DNA from: Paenibacillus sp. 1781tsa1
Lineage (GTDB): Bacteria; Bacillota; Bacilli; Paenibacillales; Paenibacillaceae
DNA: 64,000 bases
Assembly: GCF_024159265.1 (NCBI RefSeq)
Contig: NZ_JAMYWY010000001.1
Coordinates: 1,116,001-1,180,000, forward strand
Direction: 5' to 3'
Position 1 is the stretch's first letter. Each line of letters opens with the position of its first letter. The position numbers were made by a program, and so were the translations under genes. This document shows positions 43,706 to 53,620 of this stretch, piece by piece. The notes beneath the pieces were generated by a model that worked only from the letters and a program-made list of their open reading frames with translations, searched no databases and was not told where the DNA came from.

Positions 43706-44575
43706 GTGGAAGAACGGGATTGGAGAATTCTGCAAGAATTGTACAAGCATCGTAATATTACAAAGACTGCGCAGAATCTGTTCATGTCACAACCAGCGCT
43801 AACAGGAAGGATTCAGCAAATCGAGAGAGAATTTGAAATCACGATTGTACAAAGGGGAAGAAGAGGCGTAGATTTTACTCCCCATGGTGAATATATGGCA
43901 AAAGCAGCTGATGAAATGCTCAAAAGATATCAACATATCAAGGATGATTTACTTAAGCTGAATGACCAGGTTACCGGGACACTGAGACTTGGCGTCGGCT
44001 ATTTTTTTACCAAGAACAAGCTCCCTCGGATGCTGCAGATGTTCAAGGAACTATATCCGGAGGTTGAGTATAAGGTCATTACTGCACGCAGTAAAACCAT
44101 TCATAACCTGATATTGAATCAAGATATCCATATCGGTCTCATTCGGGGGGATTATACATGGAACGGTGAAAAACATTTTCTGTTTCAGGACACGTTATGT
44201 GTAGTGTCCAAGGAAGCGTTCACTCTTGAAGAACTGCCACATCGGCCTCGGATTGATTACAGGACAGATCAGGTTCTTAAATCTGAAATCGATAATTGGT
44301 GGTCCGACCATTATTCCGTACCTCCCAGAATAGGCATGGAGGTCGACCATGCAGACTCAGCCAGGGAGATGGTGATGAATGGATTGGGATATGCCATCAT
44401 GCCAAGCATGTACTTCAACGGAGAGAAACTGATGAAAATTCATATCAAGAACAGGAAGGGGGAACCCATCATCCGTCGGACATATATGTTTTATCACCAG
44501 GAATTTATGCAGCTTAATCAGGTCAATGCTTTTGTGCAATTTCTGAAAAATTTCGATTTCAACAAATCCCTATAG
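43706..44575 (+). CDS. LysR-family regulator
   Basis: 289 residues from GTG 43706, with AGGGGGG six bases upstream; the earlier TTG 43688 lies before that site. The N-terminal winged helix is typical: LYKHRNITKTAQNLFMSQPALTGRIQQIE near residues 9-38. The rest is a periplasmic-binding-like effector domain (GTLRLGVGYFFTKNKLP near 92, then GLIRGDYTW, then GLGYAIMPS near 238). It lies directly upstream of, and in the same direction as, the OsmC-importer-monooxygenase operon and is the likely regulator, perhaps responding to the imported substrate. Confidence 0.88.
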   Translation: MEERDWRILQELYKHRNITKTAQNLFMSQPALTGRIQQIEREFEITIVQRGRRGVDFTPHGEYMAKAADEMLKRYQHIKDDLLKLNDQVTGTLRLGVGYFFTKNKLPRMLQMFKELYPEVEYKVITARSKTIHNLILNQDIHIGLIRGDYTWNGEKHFLFQDTLCVVSKEAFTLEELPHRPRIDYRTDQVLKSEIDNWWSDHYSVPPRIGMEVDHADSAREMVMNGLGYAIMPSMYFNGEKLMKIHIKNRKGEPIIRRTYMFYHQEFMQLNQVNAFVQFLKNFDFNKSL

Positions 44576-44590
44576 GTATCATAGGGATTT
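44564..44590 (+). terminator. Hairpin overlapping the LysR stop codon
   Basis: AAATCCCTAT (44564-44573) pairs perfectly with ATAGGGATTT (44581-44590) across a 7-base loop. The following sequence is not T-rich, so it may be an attenuator rather than a full terminator. The gap to 44794 also has AGTTG-N6-CAACT at 44697-44712, a possible regulator site. Confidence 0.55.
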
Positions 44591-44794
44591 GTAATGGTTA
44601 AGCATAGCGATTTCTTATTTTATTTATCTCACGCATTCGGTTAAAGTGAATTACAGCTACATTTCCAGTAAACGTCGTCACAAGAATGGATAAATCAGTT
44701 GAAAAACCAACTAAACACATAGGTTAATTCAATTTTAATGCTGTTCTGCGATTTGATGTGAATCTGACACAAATATCTAAGGGAGATGGAAATT

Positions 44795-45355
44795 ATGGCA
44801 ACGTTGAATGAGTACCTTGCACAGAAAAGAGAAGCCGCACAGGCGTTACATCAACAGGCACTAGCCAACCCGGAGCCAAGAAACTATTCCGCCAAGGTAC
44901 GCGCGGCAGGTAGAAGTGGAATCCGCGAGATTCGGATCAGAGATTTTCAGATCATTAGCGACAGTCCCGAAAATTTTGCCGGATATAGTCTTGGCCCGGC
45001 ATCGCCGGAAATTCAACTGGGTGTTCTGGGCAGCTGCATGACTCACATCACATTGATCCAGGCTGCCAAGCTCGGCATTTCGCTGGAATCCCTCGAGATC
45101 GAGGTCCATGGACAGGAACATCCCCTGGCAGGACAAGAAGGGTATGAAAATGTCCCTATCTATCCGCACAATATTCATTACAAAATTCACATCACCTCTG
45201 ACGAGAGCCCCGAGAAAATCAAGGAACTTCATGAAACGGTTGAGCGAGTATGTCCTATATACAATCTTTTGCTTAATCCTCAGACCATTACAGGCGAGGT
45301 TGTGTTAAATACTGTCTCCGGTCTTCAAGGAGTAGCATCAGAACAAGGGAATTAA
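44795..45355 (+). CDS. OsmC-family protein
   Basis: 186 residues from ATG 44795, with AAGGGAG nine bases upstream; ATG 44786 overlaps that site. The OsmC fold is shown by SLGPASPEIQLGVLGSCMTH near 67, with the first reactive Cys, then SLESLEIEVHGQE, and VERVCPIYNLL near 150 with the second Cys. OsmC/Ohr proteins reduce organic hydroperoxides using this Cys pair. As first gene of a flavin monooxygenase operon it may detoxify peroxides or handle a thiol-linked intermediate. Confidence 0.88.
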   Translation: MATLNEYLAQKREAAQALHQQALANPEPRNYSAKVRAAGRSGIREIRIRDFQIISDSPENFAGYSLGPASPEIQLGVLGSCMTHITLIQAAKLGISLESLEIEVHGQEHPLAGQEGYENVPIYPHNIHYKIHITSDESPEKIKELHETVERVCPIYNLLLNPQTITGEVVLNTVSGLQGVASEQGN

Positions 45356-45359
45356 AAGA

Positions 45360-46280
45360 ATGGCCAAATATATCGTTCGATCCTTGCTTCAGATTGTACC
45401 GGTTCTCTTCATTATTACAATGATTGTATTTATACTCGTTCATGTCACAGGTGATCCCGTAGCTATGATGCTTCCAGATACAGCCACGGCTGAAGACAGG
45501 CAGGTTCTGAGGGCTGCCTTGGGTCTGGATCGGCCTTTATATGTACAGTATTCCATATTTGTATCCAATTTGCTGCGAGGGGACTTCGGTGACTCATTCC
45601 GTTACGGTCAAGCCGCCCTGCCTATCGTATTGGAGAGATTACCTGCCAGCTTCGAACTGGCGACGGCATCGATGGTCGTAGCCTGCTGTATTTCTATCCC
45701 TCTTGGCATATGGTCGGCGGTCAAACGCAACTCGTTTATGGATCTGTTGATCTCGGGCATATCCGTTCTTGGCAAGGCGATGCCTAACTTTTGGGTAGGG
45801 ATCATGCTGATCCTGCTTGTCTCCGTCAAACTGGAATGGACGCCCGTGTCGGGAAGAGGCGGCTTCTCACACTTGATTCTACCTGCGCTCACACTGGGCA
45901 CTGGCATTGCCGCCGAGATGACTCGGATGATTCGTTCAAGCTTTCTTGAAATTATCGGTCAGGATTATATCCGGACGGCGCGAAGCAAGGGGCTCCGGGA
46001 AATGGTAGTCTTGGGTAAACATGCTCTGAGGAATGCCCTGATTCCGGTCGTGACGATATCTGGATTGCAGCTGACCAATCTGGTCAGTGGATCGCTGGTC
46101 ACCGAAACGGTTTTTTCATGGCCAGGCATGGGCCTGCTTATTGTCCAAGCGATCAACACGCATGATATGGCGATCATACAGGCTGCCGTATTCATTATTG
46201 CATTTATCGTAATCTTGATTAATCTGCTTACAGACATCGTGTACAAGCTATTGGATCCACGGATTAAATACAGCTCCTAA
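45360..46280 (+). CDS. DppB/OppB-type ABC permease
   Basis: 306 residues from ATG 45360, five bases after the OsmC stop. Six membrane segments; the start KYIVRSLLQIVPVLFIITMI and VLRAALGLDRPLYVQYSIFV near 50 are typical of peptide/nickel-type permease B. The EAA loop is DYIRTARSKGLREMVVLGKHAL near residue 200. It pairs with the DppC-type permease at 47944. Such importers carry peptides, but many related systems import small organosulfur or chelated compounds. Confidence 0.9.
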   Translation: MAKYIVRSLLQIVPVLFIITMIVFILVHVTGDPVAMMLPDTATAEDRQVLRAALGLDRPLYVQYSIFVSNLLRGDFGDSFRYGQAALPIVLERLPASFELATASMVVACCISIPLGIWSAVKRNSFMDLLISGISVLGKAMPNFWVGIMLILLVSVKLEWTPVSGRGGFSHLILPALTLGTGIAAEMTRMIRSSFLEIIGQDYIRTARSKGLREMVVLGKHALRNALIPVVTISGLQLTNLVSGSLVTETVFSWPGMGLLIVQAINTHDMAIIQAAVFIIAFIVILINLLTDIVYKLLDPRIKYSS

Positions 46281-46373
46281 TGTCCGACGTCATTAATCCT
46301 ACTTAACCTGTAATAAAACTTGGTATATATTTGATTTTTTGGATCACTCATCAGAGAAAGGCGGATTAAACCG

Positions 46374-47909
46374 ATGCAACGTTTGTATAAATGGCCACTA
46401 ACCCTGCTCGTATTTCTTTTAGTTATCACCGGGTGTAATAACGCTGCTTCAGTAAGCACCGGCTCGTCTGGCGACGAAAAAGTGCTAACCATCGGCAATA
46501 CCATTGATAATGTCACGTTTGATGTCCACGATCATGGCAACACACAAACCGAATCCATTCATGTCAATCTGTTTGAGTACCTTGTCAAAAAAGATGCTTC
46601 CGACCCCAAAAAGAAGCTGCCGGGTCTCGCCGTTTCTTGGGAAAGAACGGATGATCTGACATGGCACTTTATTCTGAGAGAAGGGGTTATATTCCATAAT
46701 GGAGACCCGTTCACCGCAGAAGATGTGAAATTCACCCTTGAACGGGCAGCACGCGACAAATCCCTAATCGATTATCCCTCGTACAATATCATTGACCGGG
46801 TTGAGATCAAGGATGATTATACCGTTGATATTATAACGAAAGAGCCTGACCCCATCATGCTATCAAGGTTGAGTCGAATAAGTTCCGGCATCTTGCCAGC
46901 CAAATATTTTCAGGAAAAAGGCATTGAAGGTTTCAATGCGGCTCCGGTGGGGACAGGACCCTACAAGTTTGATCGGTGGATTAAGGATGACCGGGTTGAA
47001 CTTGTCAAAAACGAAAACTACTACGCTGGAGAGCCAAAATGGGACAGGGTTATTTTCCGTACAATACCCGAATCCACAACACGTATATCCGAGCTGCTTA
47101 CGGGTTCGGTTGATATCGCTGTGATTATTCCTCCGGGAGATATCCAGCGGGTCAAGGACAGTGGCAAGACTTATTATACGGATCTGGAGAGTGCCAGAGT
47201 CCAAAGCCTGCTGGTGCGTCAGACCCCTGGAACTGTCACCGCAGATCCTAAGGTCAGGGAAGCGATTGAGCTTGCAATCGACAAACAAACATTGGTAGAC
47301 AGTGTGCTCGAAGGCGCGGGAGTCCCAACTCAAGAAGCAATCGGACCTGGTATTTTGGGATTCAATCCGGACCTGTTTAACACCAATCTTTACGATCCGG
47401 ATCGTGCCAAGCAATTGCTTGTTGAGGCAGGTTATCCAAACGGAGTTGAGCTGACGCTCAGCAGTCCGACTAGCACCAAAGAGGTCGCAGAGGCCATCGC
47501 CGCCTATCTGACAGAGGCTAATTTTAAAGTGAATCTTGAAATTCTGGAGCAGACGCAGTACAAGCAGTGAGACAATTCCAACACGTTTAAGGAACTGGCC
47601 CTGCAAGGCAAAGGCAATTCCATGTTCGAGGCCCCGCTTCAATTGGAAGTGTTCAAATCGGATAACGCTAAAGGACAAACGGACTATAACAATCCTGAAG
47701 TCGATGAACTCCTGACCGAAGCCTCTGTGAATCTGGACGACCAAAAAAGGGAAGTTCAGTACCAGAAGGTGCAATCCATTCTGGCGGAAGAGCGTCCGAG
47801 AATCTTTCTGTATCAGAATAAATTCAATTATGGAGTGGGCAACAGGATAGACTTTACTCCACGTGCGGATGAGATGTTCTTCGCAGAAGACATTACCCTG
47901 AAAGAATAG
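46374..47909 (+). pseudogene. Family-5 solute-binding protein with in-frame stop
   Basis: ATG 46374 opens a lipoprotein (lipobox ITGC near residue 23) of the SBP_bac_5 family: KDASDPKKKLPGLAVSWERT near 78, LREGVIFHNGDPFTAEDVKF near 102, and NLYDPDRAKQLLVEAGYP near 339. The frame is broken only by TGA 47568-47570 (codon 399). It then continues in the same frame with FKELALQGKGNSM, NAKGQTDYNNPEVDELL and RPRIFLYQNKFNYGV to TAG 47907. Total length of 511 codons is normal for the family. A single TGG or CGA to TGA change would explain it. It would supply substrate to the importer. Confidence 0.88.
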
Positions 47910-47943
47910 GTAACAACGTAAAGAGGGATTGGAGGGGATGGAT

Positions 47944-48861
47944 ATGGCAAAATCCATTCAGACAGAAGCTTCACTGGTTATGCCGGCTCACTCATCCCAT
48001 GAGGAACCGCTACAACGTAGAGGTAACTGGAGGAACTTGTTCCAGAGTAAGACCGGGGTTGTGGGCCTGGTCCTGCTTCTGATAATCATATTGCTATCAC
48101 TCGCTGCACCTTATATTGCGCCACATGACGCGTCAAAGGCAAATATTGCACAAAAGCTTCTTCCCCCTGCTTGGGCAGAAGGCGGAACTTGGGAATACGT
48201 CCTAGGTACCGATGGGCTGGGCCGTGATATTTGGAGTCGGATTTTATATGGATCACAGGTCTCACTAATTGTCGGTTTTAGTGCCGTAATCATATCAGGA
48301 CTCATCGGTATCGTGCTTGGTCTTTTGGCTGGGTACTACGGTTCGTGGATTGATGCAATCATTATGCGAGTGACAGATGCTTTTGTCGCCATTCCTACTA
48401 TTTTGTTCATGATGCTGTTCATGTTCGTACTTGGGGAAGGGATAGGGACTCTAATCTTTGTCATCGGGATCACAGGCTGGGTGAGCTATACCCGATTGGT
48501 CCGAAGTGAGGTACTGAGTGTACGAGAGCGTGATTATGTACGTGCCGCCCGCGTTAGTGGTGCCAAAACACTTCGAATTATAGGGGTTCATATCCTGCCC
48601 AATATTAGTTCCTCTATTATTGTCATTGCTACGATTAATGTAGGCAGAGTCATTATATCGGAAGCCGCTTTGAGCTTTCTTGGATTGGGCATTCAGCCGC
48701 CAGCCGTATCATGGGGAGGCATGCTCAGCGACGGGAGGCAATACCTGGCTACAAGCTGGTGGGTAGCTACACTTCCGGGACTGGCCATTACCATCACGGT
48801 ACTGGCGATCATTTTTGTCGGAGATTGGTTACGTGACTGGCTAGACCCTAAATTGAAATAG
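47944..48861 (+). CDS. DppC/OppC-type ABC permease
   Basis: 305 residues from ATG 47944; GGAGGGG ends six bases upstream of this ATG and abuts the one at 47938. The N-terminal tail precedes a first membrane segment (VGLVLLLIIILLSLAAPYIAP). The signature LGTDGLGRDIWSRILYGSQVSL near 88 and the EAA loop DYVRAARVSGAKTLRIIGVHIL near 199 identify the OppC/DppC family. It forms the channel with the permease at 45360. Confidence 0.9.
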   Translation: MAKSIQTEASLVMPAHSSHEEPLQRRGNWRNLFQSKTGVVGLVLLLIIILLSLAAPYIAPHDASKANIAQKLLPPAWAEGGTWEYVLGTDGLGRDIWSRILYGSQVSLIVGFSAVIISGLIGIVLGLLAGYYGSWIDAIIMRVTDAFVAIPTILFMMLFMFVLGEGIGTLIFVIGITGWVSYTRLVRSEVLSVRERDYVRAARVSGAKTLRIIGVHILPNISSSIIVIATINVGRVIISEAALSFLGLGIQPPAVSWGGMLSDGRQYLATSWWVATLPGLAITITVLAIIFVGDWLRDWLDPKLK

Positions 48862-48912
48862 GCTGTTTGGCGGAGTGGCTCGTCAAAAATTCAGATTCGA
48901 GGTGATGTGTCT

Positions 48913-49902
48913 ATGTCTATGCCCGAAATGCTGCTGAAAGTGAAGGATCTCCAAACCTCTTTCAGAACCAGGGAGGGGGTCATTCCTGCAGTCAACCGGG
49001 TTTCTTTTGAAATAGGGAGAGGTGAAACACTTTGTATTGTCGGTGAATCGGGTTCAGGCAAAAGTGTAACCTCACTGTCGATTATCGGGCTTCTTGATTC
49101 ACCAAGCAAAGTGGTTACCGGTGAAATCAAGTTAAAAGGGCGCAATCTCCTTACCTTGAGCAAAAGGGAAATGAGGAAAATTCGTGGCAGCGAAATTTCC
49201 ATGATCTTTCAGGAACCGATGACTTCGCTCAATCCTGTATTTACGATTGGCAGCCAAATTGCAGAGTCACTCCGGACGCATACGGGGTTGAAGCGAAGCG
49301 AGGCCAAGGCTAGGAGCATCGAATTATTAAAAATTGTTGGCATTGCACACCCGGAAAAGGCATATCACTATTTTCCCCATCAGCTATCCGGAGGAATGAG
49401 GCAGCGAGTGATGATCGCATCCGCATTATCCTGTAATCCAAGTCTGCTCATCGCAGATGAACCTACAACAGCTTTGGATGTTACCGTTCAGGCTCAGATT
49501 CTTGAAGTGATCAAAGACCTGAGCAACAAGCTGAATACGGGTGTGATCCTCATAACGCATGATCTTGGGATCGTTGCTGAAATGGCGGATCGGGTCATCG
49601 TAATGTATGCAGGGGAAATTGTAGAAGAGGCACGGGTTGAGGATCTGTTCGATCGTCCGCTTCATCCTTATACTTCCGGCCTGTTAAAGTCGCTGCCCCA
49701 GATTCATATCGATCAGGAAGAGCTCTTTTCCATCAAGGGCACGGTTCCAAACCTGCAGGAGCTTCCCCCCGGATGCGCCTTTCAGTCTAGATGCTCGTTC
49801 GCAACAAGCAGGTGCGGAACAGAGAAACCGGAACTTGAGTGGATTGAGGCAGGTCATAAGGCGAGATGCTTTTATCCGCTGACTCAGGGAGGGATAAGGT
49901 GA
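48913..49902 (+). CDS. OppD/DppD-type ABC ATPase
   Basis: 329 residues from ATG 48913, with GAGGTG eight bases upstream; GTG 48907 is an alternative. Walker A is GESGSGKS near 40, the signature [12 protein letters not shown] near 155, Walker [13 protein letters not shown] near 175, and the switch His is in LITHDLG near 208. The C-terminal extension has the OppD-type Cys cluster ([14 protein letters not shown]). It energises the importer with the next ATPase, to which it is coupled by a GTGA overlap. Confidence 0.92.
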   Translation: MSMPEMLLKVKDLQTSFRTREGVIPAVNRVSFEIGRGETLCIVGESGSGKSVTSLSIIGLLDSPSKVVTGEIKLKGRNLLTLSKREMRKIRGSEISMIFQEPMTSLNPVFTIGSQIAESLRTHTGLKRSEAKARSIELLKIVGIAHPEKAYHYFPHQLSGGMRQRVMIASALSCNPSLLIADEPTTALDVTVQAQILEVIKDLSNKLNTGVILITHDLGIVAEMADRVIVMYAGEIVEEARVEDLFDRPLHPYTSGLLKSLPQIHIDQEELFSIKGTVPNLQELPPGCAFQSRCSFATSRCGTEKPELEWIEAGHKARCFYPLTQGGIR

Positions 49903-50891
49903 AAAGTGCATTGCTCGAAAATCATAAAGAACCATTATTGAAGGTACAGGGACTGAAAAAATATTATCCCTACAGAACGGGATGGATGGGTGCAAAGAAG
50001 GGGCACATTCAGGCCGTTGACGACCTCAGCTTCGTTGTGCACAAGGGAGAAACGCTTGGCATTGTAGGAGAATCGGGTTGTGGCAAATCGACGTTGGGGC
50101 AGCTGATACTTCAATTAGAGGAGCCGACGGAAGGAGAAGTATGGTTTGCGGACCAAAGGCTAACGGGCATGAGCGAGAAGAAGCTTGGCAGCATACGTTC
50201 AGACTTGCAATTAATTTTTCAGGACCCCTATTCTTCATTGAATCCAAGGCTTAAGGTCAGGGATATTATTGCAGAGCCGTTTCGTATCCATGGTCTGCCA
50301 AAGGGAGAGTCTTTAGGAATCAGAGTTGCGGAATTGATGGAAACGGTTGGTCTGGCTAAGCATCACTTGGATCGGTATCCACATGAATTCAGCGGTGGAC
50401 AACGGCAACGAATCAGCATTGCCAGAGCGCTGGCATTAAGACCCAAGCTCATCGTATGCGATGAAGCTGTATCAGCACTGGATGCATCGATTCAGGCACA
50501 GATCCTTAACTTGCTCAGGCAGCTTCGGAGAGAGCAAGGGATCACATTTATTTTTATTGCTCACGGTTTAGCCTCCGTCAAATTTGTCAGCGATAAAATC
50601 GCAGTCATGTATCTTGGCAAAATTGTAGAGATGGCTGACAAAAATGATTTGTTCAGCCACCCAAGGCATCCATACACCCAATCCCTGCTGTCAGCGATAC
50701 CTGTATCGCATCCAAGGGATAAAAAGCAGCGAATCGTGCTGCAGGGGGATGTCCCAAGCCCATCGAACCCACCCCGAGGCTGCAGATTTCATACAAGATG
50801 TCCGATAGCGCAGGAAATTTGCCGGAATCAGTCCCCTGAACTCAGTGAACTCACAGCAGGTCACATGGTATCGTGTCACTTTCCTTTATAA
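49899..50891 (+). CDS. OppF/DppF-type ABC ATPase
   Basis: 330 residues from GTG 49899, which overlaps the previous stop; GGGAGGG lies upstream. Walker A is GESGCGKS, the signature FSGGQRQRISIARAL, Walker B LIVCDEAVSALD and the switch His is in FIAHGL. The C-terminal oligopeptide-type extension has CRFHTRCPIAQEIC. It is the second ATPase of the importer. Both ATPases have intact catalytic motifs, although the cognate binding protein is broken. Confidence 0.92.
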   Translation: MKSALLENHKEPLLKVQGLKKYYPYRTGWMGAKKGHIQAVDDLSFVVHKGETLGIVGESGCGKSTLGQLILQLEEPTEGEVWFADQRLTGMSEKKLGSIRSDLQLIFQDPYSSLNPRLKVRDIIAEPFRIHGLPKGESLGIRVAELMETVGLAKHHLDRYPHEFSGGQRQRISIARALALRPKLIVCDEAVSALDASIQAQILNLLRQLRREQGITFIFIAHGLASVKFVSDKIAVMYLGKIVEMADKNDLFSHPRHPYTQSLLSAIPVSHPRDKKQRIVLQGDVPSPSNPPRGCRFHTRCPIAQEICRNQSPELSELTAGHMVSCHFPL

Positions 50892-50923
50892 ACATTATAT
50901 GAAAGCTGAGGTGAGGCAAACCA

Positions 50924-52279
50924 ATGAACAGGAACCGCCAGATGATATTGAATTTTTTCATGAATAGCACAGGCTTTCACGAAACGGCTTGGAGATTGCC
51001 TTCGGCTGAGCCAGAAGGCGTCACTTCATTTTCGCTGTACAAAAAAATGGCCCTGATCGCTGAGCAGGCCAAATTCCACACCGTATTTTTGGCCGACGCC
51101 TACGAACTTGGAGAGAATATGAAACATCAGGCACTTAGTCGTCTGGAACCGTATACCCTTTTATCCGCATTGGCAGGGGTTACTGAACGAATCGGTCTTG
51201 TAGCAACGGTATCCACTTCTTATACAGAGCCTTATCACACGGCCAGACTGTTCGCTTCCCTGGACCATCTAAGCGGCGGCCGGGCGGGCTGGAATATCGT
51301 GACAACGGGGATTGGGAACACACATCTTAATTTTGGCCGTAAAGAAAATTATGAGCACAACGAGCGTTACCAGCGTGCCTTGGAGTTTGTTCAGTTAACC
51401 ACCAAACTATGGGACAGCTGGGAAGACGATGCGCTCAAGTTTGACAAGGCTCGGGGCTTGTATGCGGATGTGGAGCGTATTCATGCGGTGAGGCATCAAA
51501 GTGAAATTTTCTCGGTGGAAGGTCCCTTGAATCTGCCGCGTCCACCGCAGGGATACCCGGTTTTGGCCCAGGCAGGTTCTTCGGAGGATGGCAAGGAGCT
51601 GGCGGCGCGTATCGGAGAATTGATATACACAGCCCAGCAGACATTGGCAGACGCCCAGGCATTTTATGCCGACGTCAAGTCACGGGTAGAAAAATACGGA
51701 CGCCATCCGGATGATGTAAAGATCGTTCCGGGATTTAGCGTAGTCGTGGGCGCAACCGAATCGGAAGCAAAAGAAAAAGAGGCCGAGCTGCGGGAGTCCA
51801 TTATTCCTGAACTGGGATTGTACCGGCTCTCCAAGCGGCTGAAGGTGGATCTGTCTTCTTATCCGCTTGACGGGCCTGTGCCTGAGCTTCCCGATCCTGC
51901 AACCATTAATGAAAACCGTAGCCGGTTTGAGTTGATGAAAAATATGATCGAATCCGAAAACCTTACTATCCGTCAGCTGATCGAAAGGGTGTCTGGAGGC
52001 AATGGGCACCGCACTTTTGCCGGTACGGCTGAGCAGGTGGCAGACGAAATGGAAGAGTGGTTCACTAACGGGGCATGTGATGGCTTTGTCATCCGGCCGC
52101 AGGCACTCCCTTCAGGCCTTGAGGATTTTGCCAGATTGGTAATTCCTGAGCTGCAGCGCAGAGGATTGTTTCACACGGAGTATCGCGGAAATACGCTTCG
52201 AGAGAATCTCGGACTTGCCCGTCCGGCCAATTCGTTTTCGGTTCGAAGTAAGCGGGATAAGGGGGTGCAGTTGATATGA
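50924..52279 (+). CDS. NtaA/SnaA-type flavin-dependent monooxygenase, first copy
   Basis: 451 residues from ATG 50924, with TGAGGTGAGG upstream. It is a luciferase-like TIM barrel of the NtaA/SnaA/SoxA family: AEQAKFHTVFLADAYEL near 43, LSALAGVTERIGLVATVSTS near 82, LDHLSGGRAGWNIVTTG near 115, and VLAQAGSSEDGKELAARIGE near 212. These enzymes use FMNH2 supplied by a separate reductase to oxidise chelators or organosulfur compounds; B. subtilis YxeK, for example, acts on S-(2-succino)cysteine. No reductase gene is adjacent. The substrate here is unknown. Confidence 0.88.
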   Translation: MNRNRQMILNFFMNSTGFHETAWRLPSAEPEGVTSFSLYKKMALIAEQAKFHTVFLADAYELGENMKHQALSRLEPYTLLSALAGVTERIGLVATVSTSYTEPYHTARLFASLDHLSGGRAGWNIVTTGIGNTHLNFGRKENYEHNERYQRALEFVQLTTKLWDSWEDDALKFDKARGLYADVERIHAVRHQSEIFSVEGPLNLPRPPQGYPVLAQAGSSEDGKELAARIGELIYTAQQTLADAQAFYADVKSRVEKYGRHPDDVKIVPGFSVVVGATESEAKEKEAELRESIIPELGLYRLSKRLKVDLSSYPLDGPVPELPDPATINENRSRFELMKNMIESENLTIRQLIERVSGGNGHRTFAGTAEQVADEMEEWFTNGACDGFVIRPQALPSGLEDFARLVIPELQRRGLFHTEYRGNTLRENLGLARPANSFSVRSKRDKGVQLI

Positions 52280-53598
52280 GCAGGGGAAGAAAACTGAAGC
52301 TGGGGTTATTCGTGCAAGGTGCGGGCCATCATGTGGCGGGCTGGCGTCACCCTAAGGCGCAATCCGGAAGCGAAAATTTTGATTTGATCAAGCAGGTTGC
52401 GCAAAAGGCGGAGCAGGCAAAGCTGGATATGATCTTTTTCGCGGATGGACTTACGACTTCCGCAAGCAGTCCGGCCTCCGTTGTGACGCGTTTTGAGCCG
52501 ATTACACTATTGGCGGCGCTGTCTACGGTAACCCAGCAGATTGGTTTGGCCGTTACGGCTTCCACGACGTATTACGATCCGTTCAATCTCGCCCGCCTTA
52601 TCGCGTCGGTGGACAAGCTGAGCGGGGGCCGGGTAGCGTGGAATGTAGTGACTACGTCTACCCCGGAAGCAGCCCAAAATTTCTCTAACACAGCGCATCT
52701 GGAGCACCACTTGCGTTATGATCGTGCGGCTGAATTCGTCGAGGTCGTTAAGGGACTTTGGGACAGTTGGGAACAGGACCCTTACATTGTAAACAAGGAG
52801 ACAGGTGAGTATATCGACCAAAGCAAAGTGCACGAGTTGAATCATACAGGCAAGTATTTTGCTGTTAAAGGTCCATTAAGTGTGACCCAGAGTCGGCAAG
52901 GTCATCCCGTCATCATTCAGGCGGGGTCATCGGGACCAGGGCAAGAGCTGGCTGCGCGGATTGGAGAAGTAGTGTTTACAGCGCAACAGTCGTATGCAGA
53001 TGCCCAAGCATTTTACGCTAGCCTTAAGGGAGGTCTTCGGAAGTATGGCCGCTCTCCGGAACACCTGCATATTCTTCCCGGTTTGTTCCCCGTCATCGGC
53101 AACACGGAAAAGGAAGCCAAGGAAAAGTATGAGGAACTTCAGCATTTCATCGATGATTCCCGAGCCTATGCGACGTTGGAGGAACGTTTCCAATATGATC
53201 TTAGCAGTTACTCCCTTGATGATCCAATACCGGATATTCCAGAGTCAGATGGTCGCAAGAGCAGACCTCAACTCCTAATGAAGCTTGCCAGGGAAAAAGG
53301 ACTTACCCTGCGTCAGCTGTACCGTGAGGTTGCGGGAGCACGCGGGCACCGCATTGTGGTGGGCACTGCAAACCAGTTGGCTGACCATATCCAGAAATGG
53401 TTTGAAGGTTATGCTGCGGACGGCTTCAATATCATGCCTCCTTTTCTGCCAGACGGGTTTGATGACTTTGTTCAGGGAGTTATACCGGAGCTACAGAATC
53501 GCGGATTATTCCGAACCGAATACGAAGGCAGCACGCTTCGGGAACATCTCGGTTTACCTGTGCCCCAAAACCGCCATTCCATTGTTCCCACCCCATAA
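52276..53598 (+). CDS. NtaA/SnaA-type flavin-dependent monooxygenase, second copy
   Basis: 440 residues from ATG 52276, overlapping the previous stop (ATGA). It is a paralogue of its neighbour: AEQAKLDMIFFADGLTTS near 43, LSTVTQQIGLAVTASTTYYD near 82, VDKLSGGRVAWNVVTTSTPE near 114, and VIIQAGSSGPGQELAARIGE near 214. The two genes probably arose by tandem duplication and may attack successive positions or form a heteromer. Both start with the family's active-site-proximal GxGxHxxxWRHP-like region (GAGHHVAGWRHP here, TGFHETAWRLP in the first copy). Confidence 0.88.
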   Translation: MSRGRKLKLGLFVQGAGHHVAGWRHPKAQSGSENFDLIKQVAQKAEQAKLDMIFFADGLTTSASSPASVVTRFEPITLLAALSTVTQQIGLAVTASTTYYDPFNLARLIASVDKLSGGRVAWNVVTTSTPEAAQNFSNTAHLEHHLRYDRAAEFVEVVKGLWDSWEQDPYIVNKETGEYIDQSKVHELNHTGKYFAVKGPLSVTQSRQGHPVIIQAGSSGPGQELAARIGEVVFTAQQSYADAQAFYASLKGGLRKYGRSPEHLHILPGLFPVIGNTEKEAKEKYEELQHFIDDSRAYATLEERFQYDLSSYSLDDPIPDIPESDGRKSRPQLLMKLAREKGLTLRQLYREVAGARGHRIVVGTANQLADHIQKWFEGYAADGFNIMPPFLPDGFDDFVQGVIPELQNRGLFRTEYEGSTLREHLGLPVPQNRHSIVPTP

Positions 53599-53620
53599 AT
53601 TATTTGAGGAGAGAAGAATC

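Noticed and set aside
47568..47570. In-frame TGA as a selenocysteine or read-through codon
   Set aside because: Family-5 binding proteins have no selenocysteine, and no SECIS-like hairpin is evident just downstream. A point mutation is simpler.
46863..47957. A 364-codon open frame on the minus strand opposite the binding-protein gene
   Set aside because: It mirrors the codon pattern of a clear SBP_bac_5 gene, shows no recognisable domain, and runs through the stop region. It is an antisense shadow.
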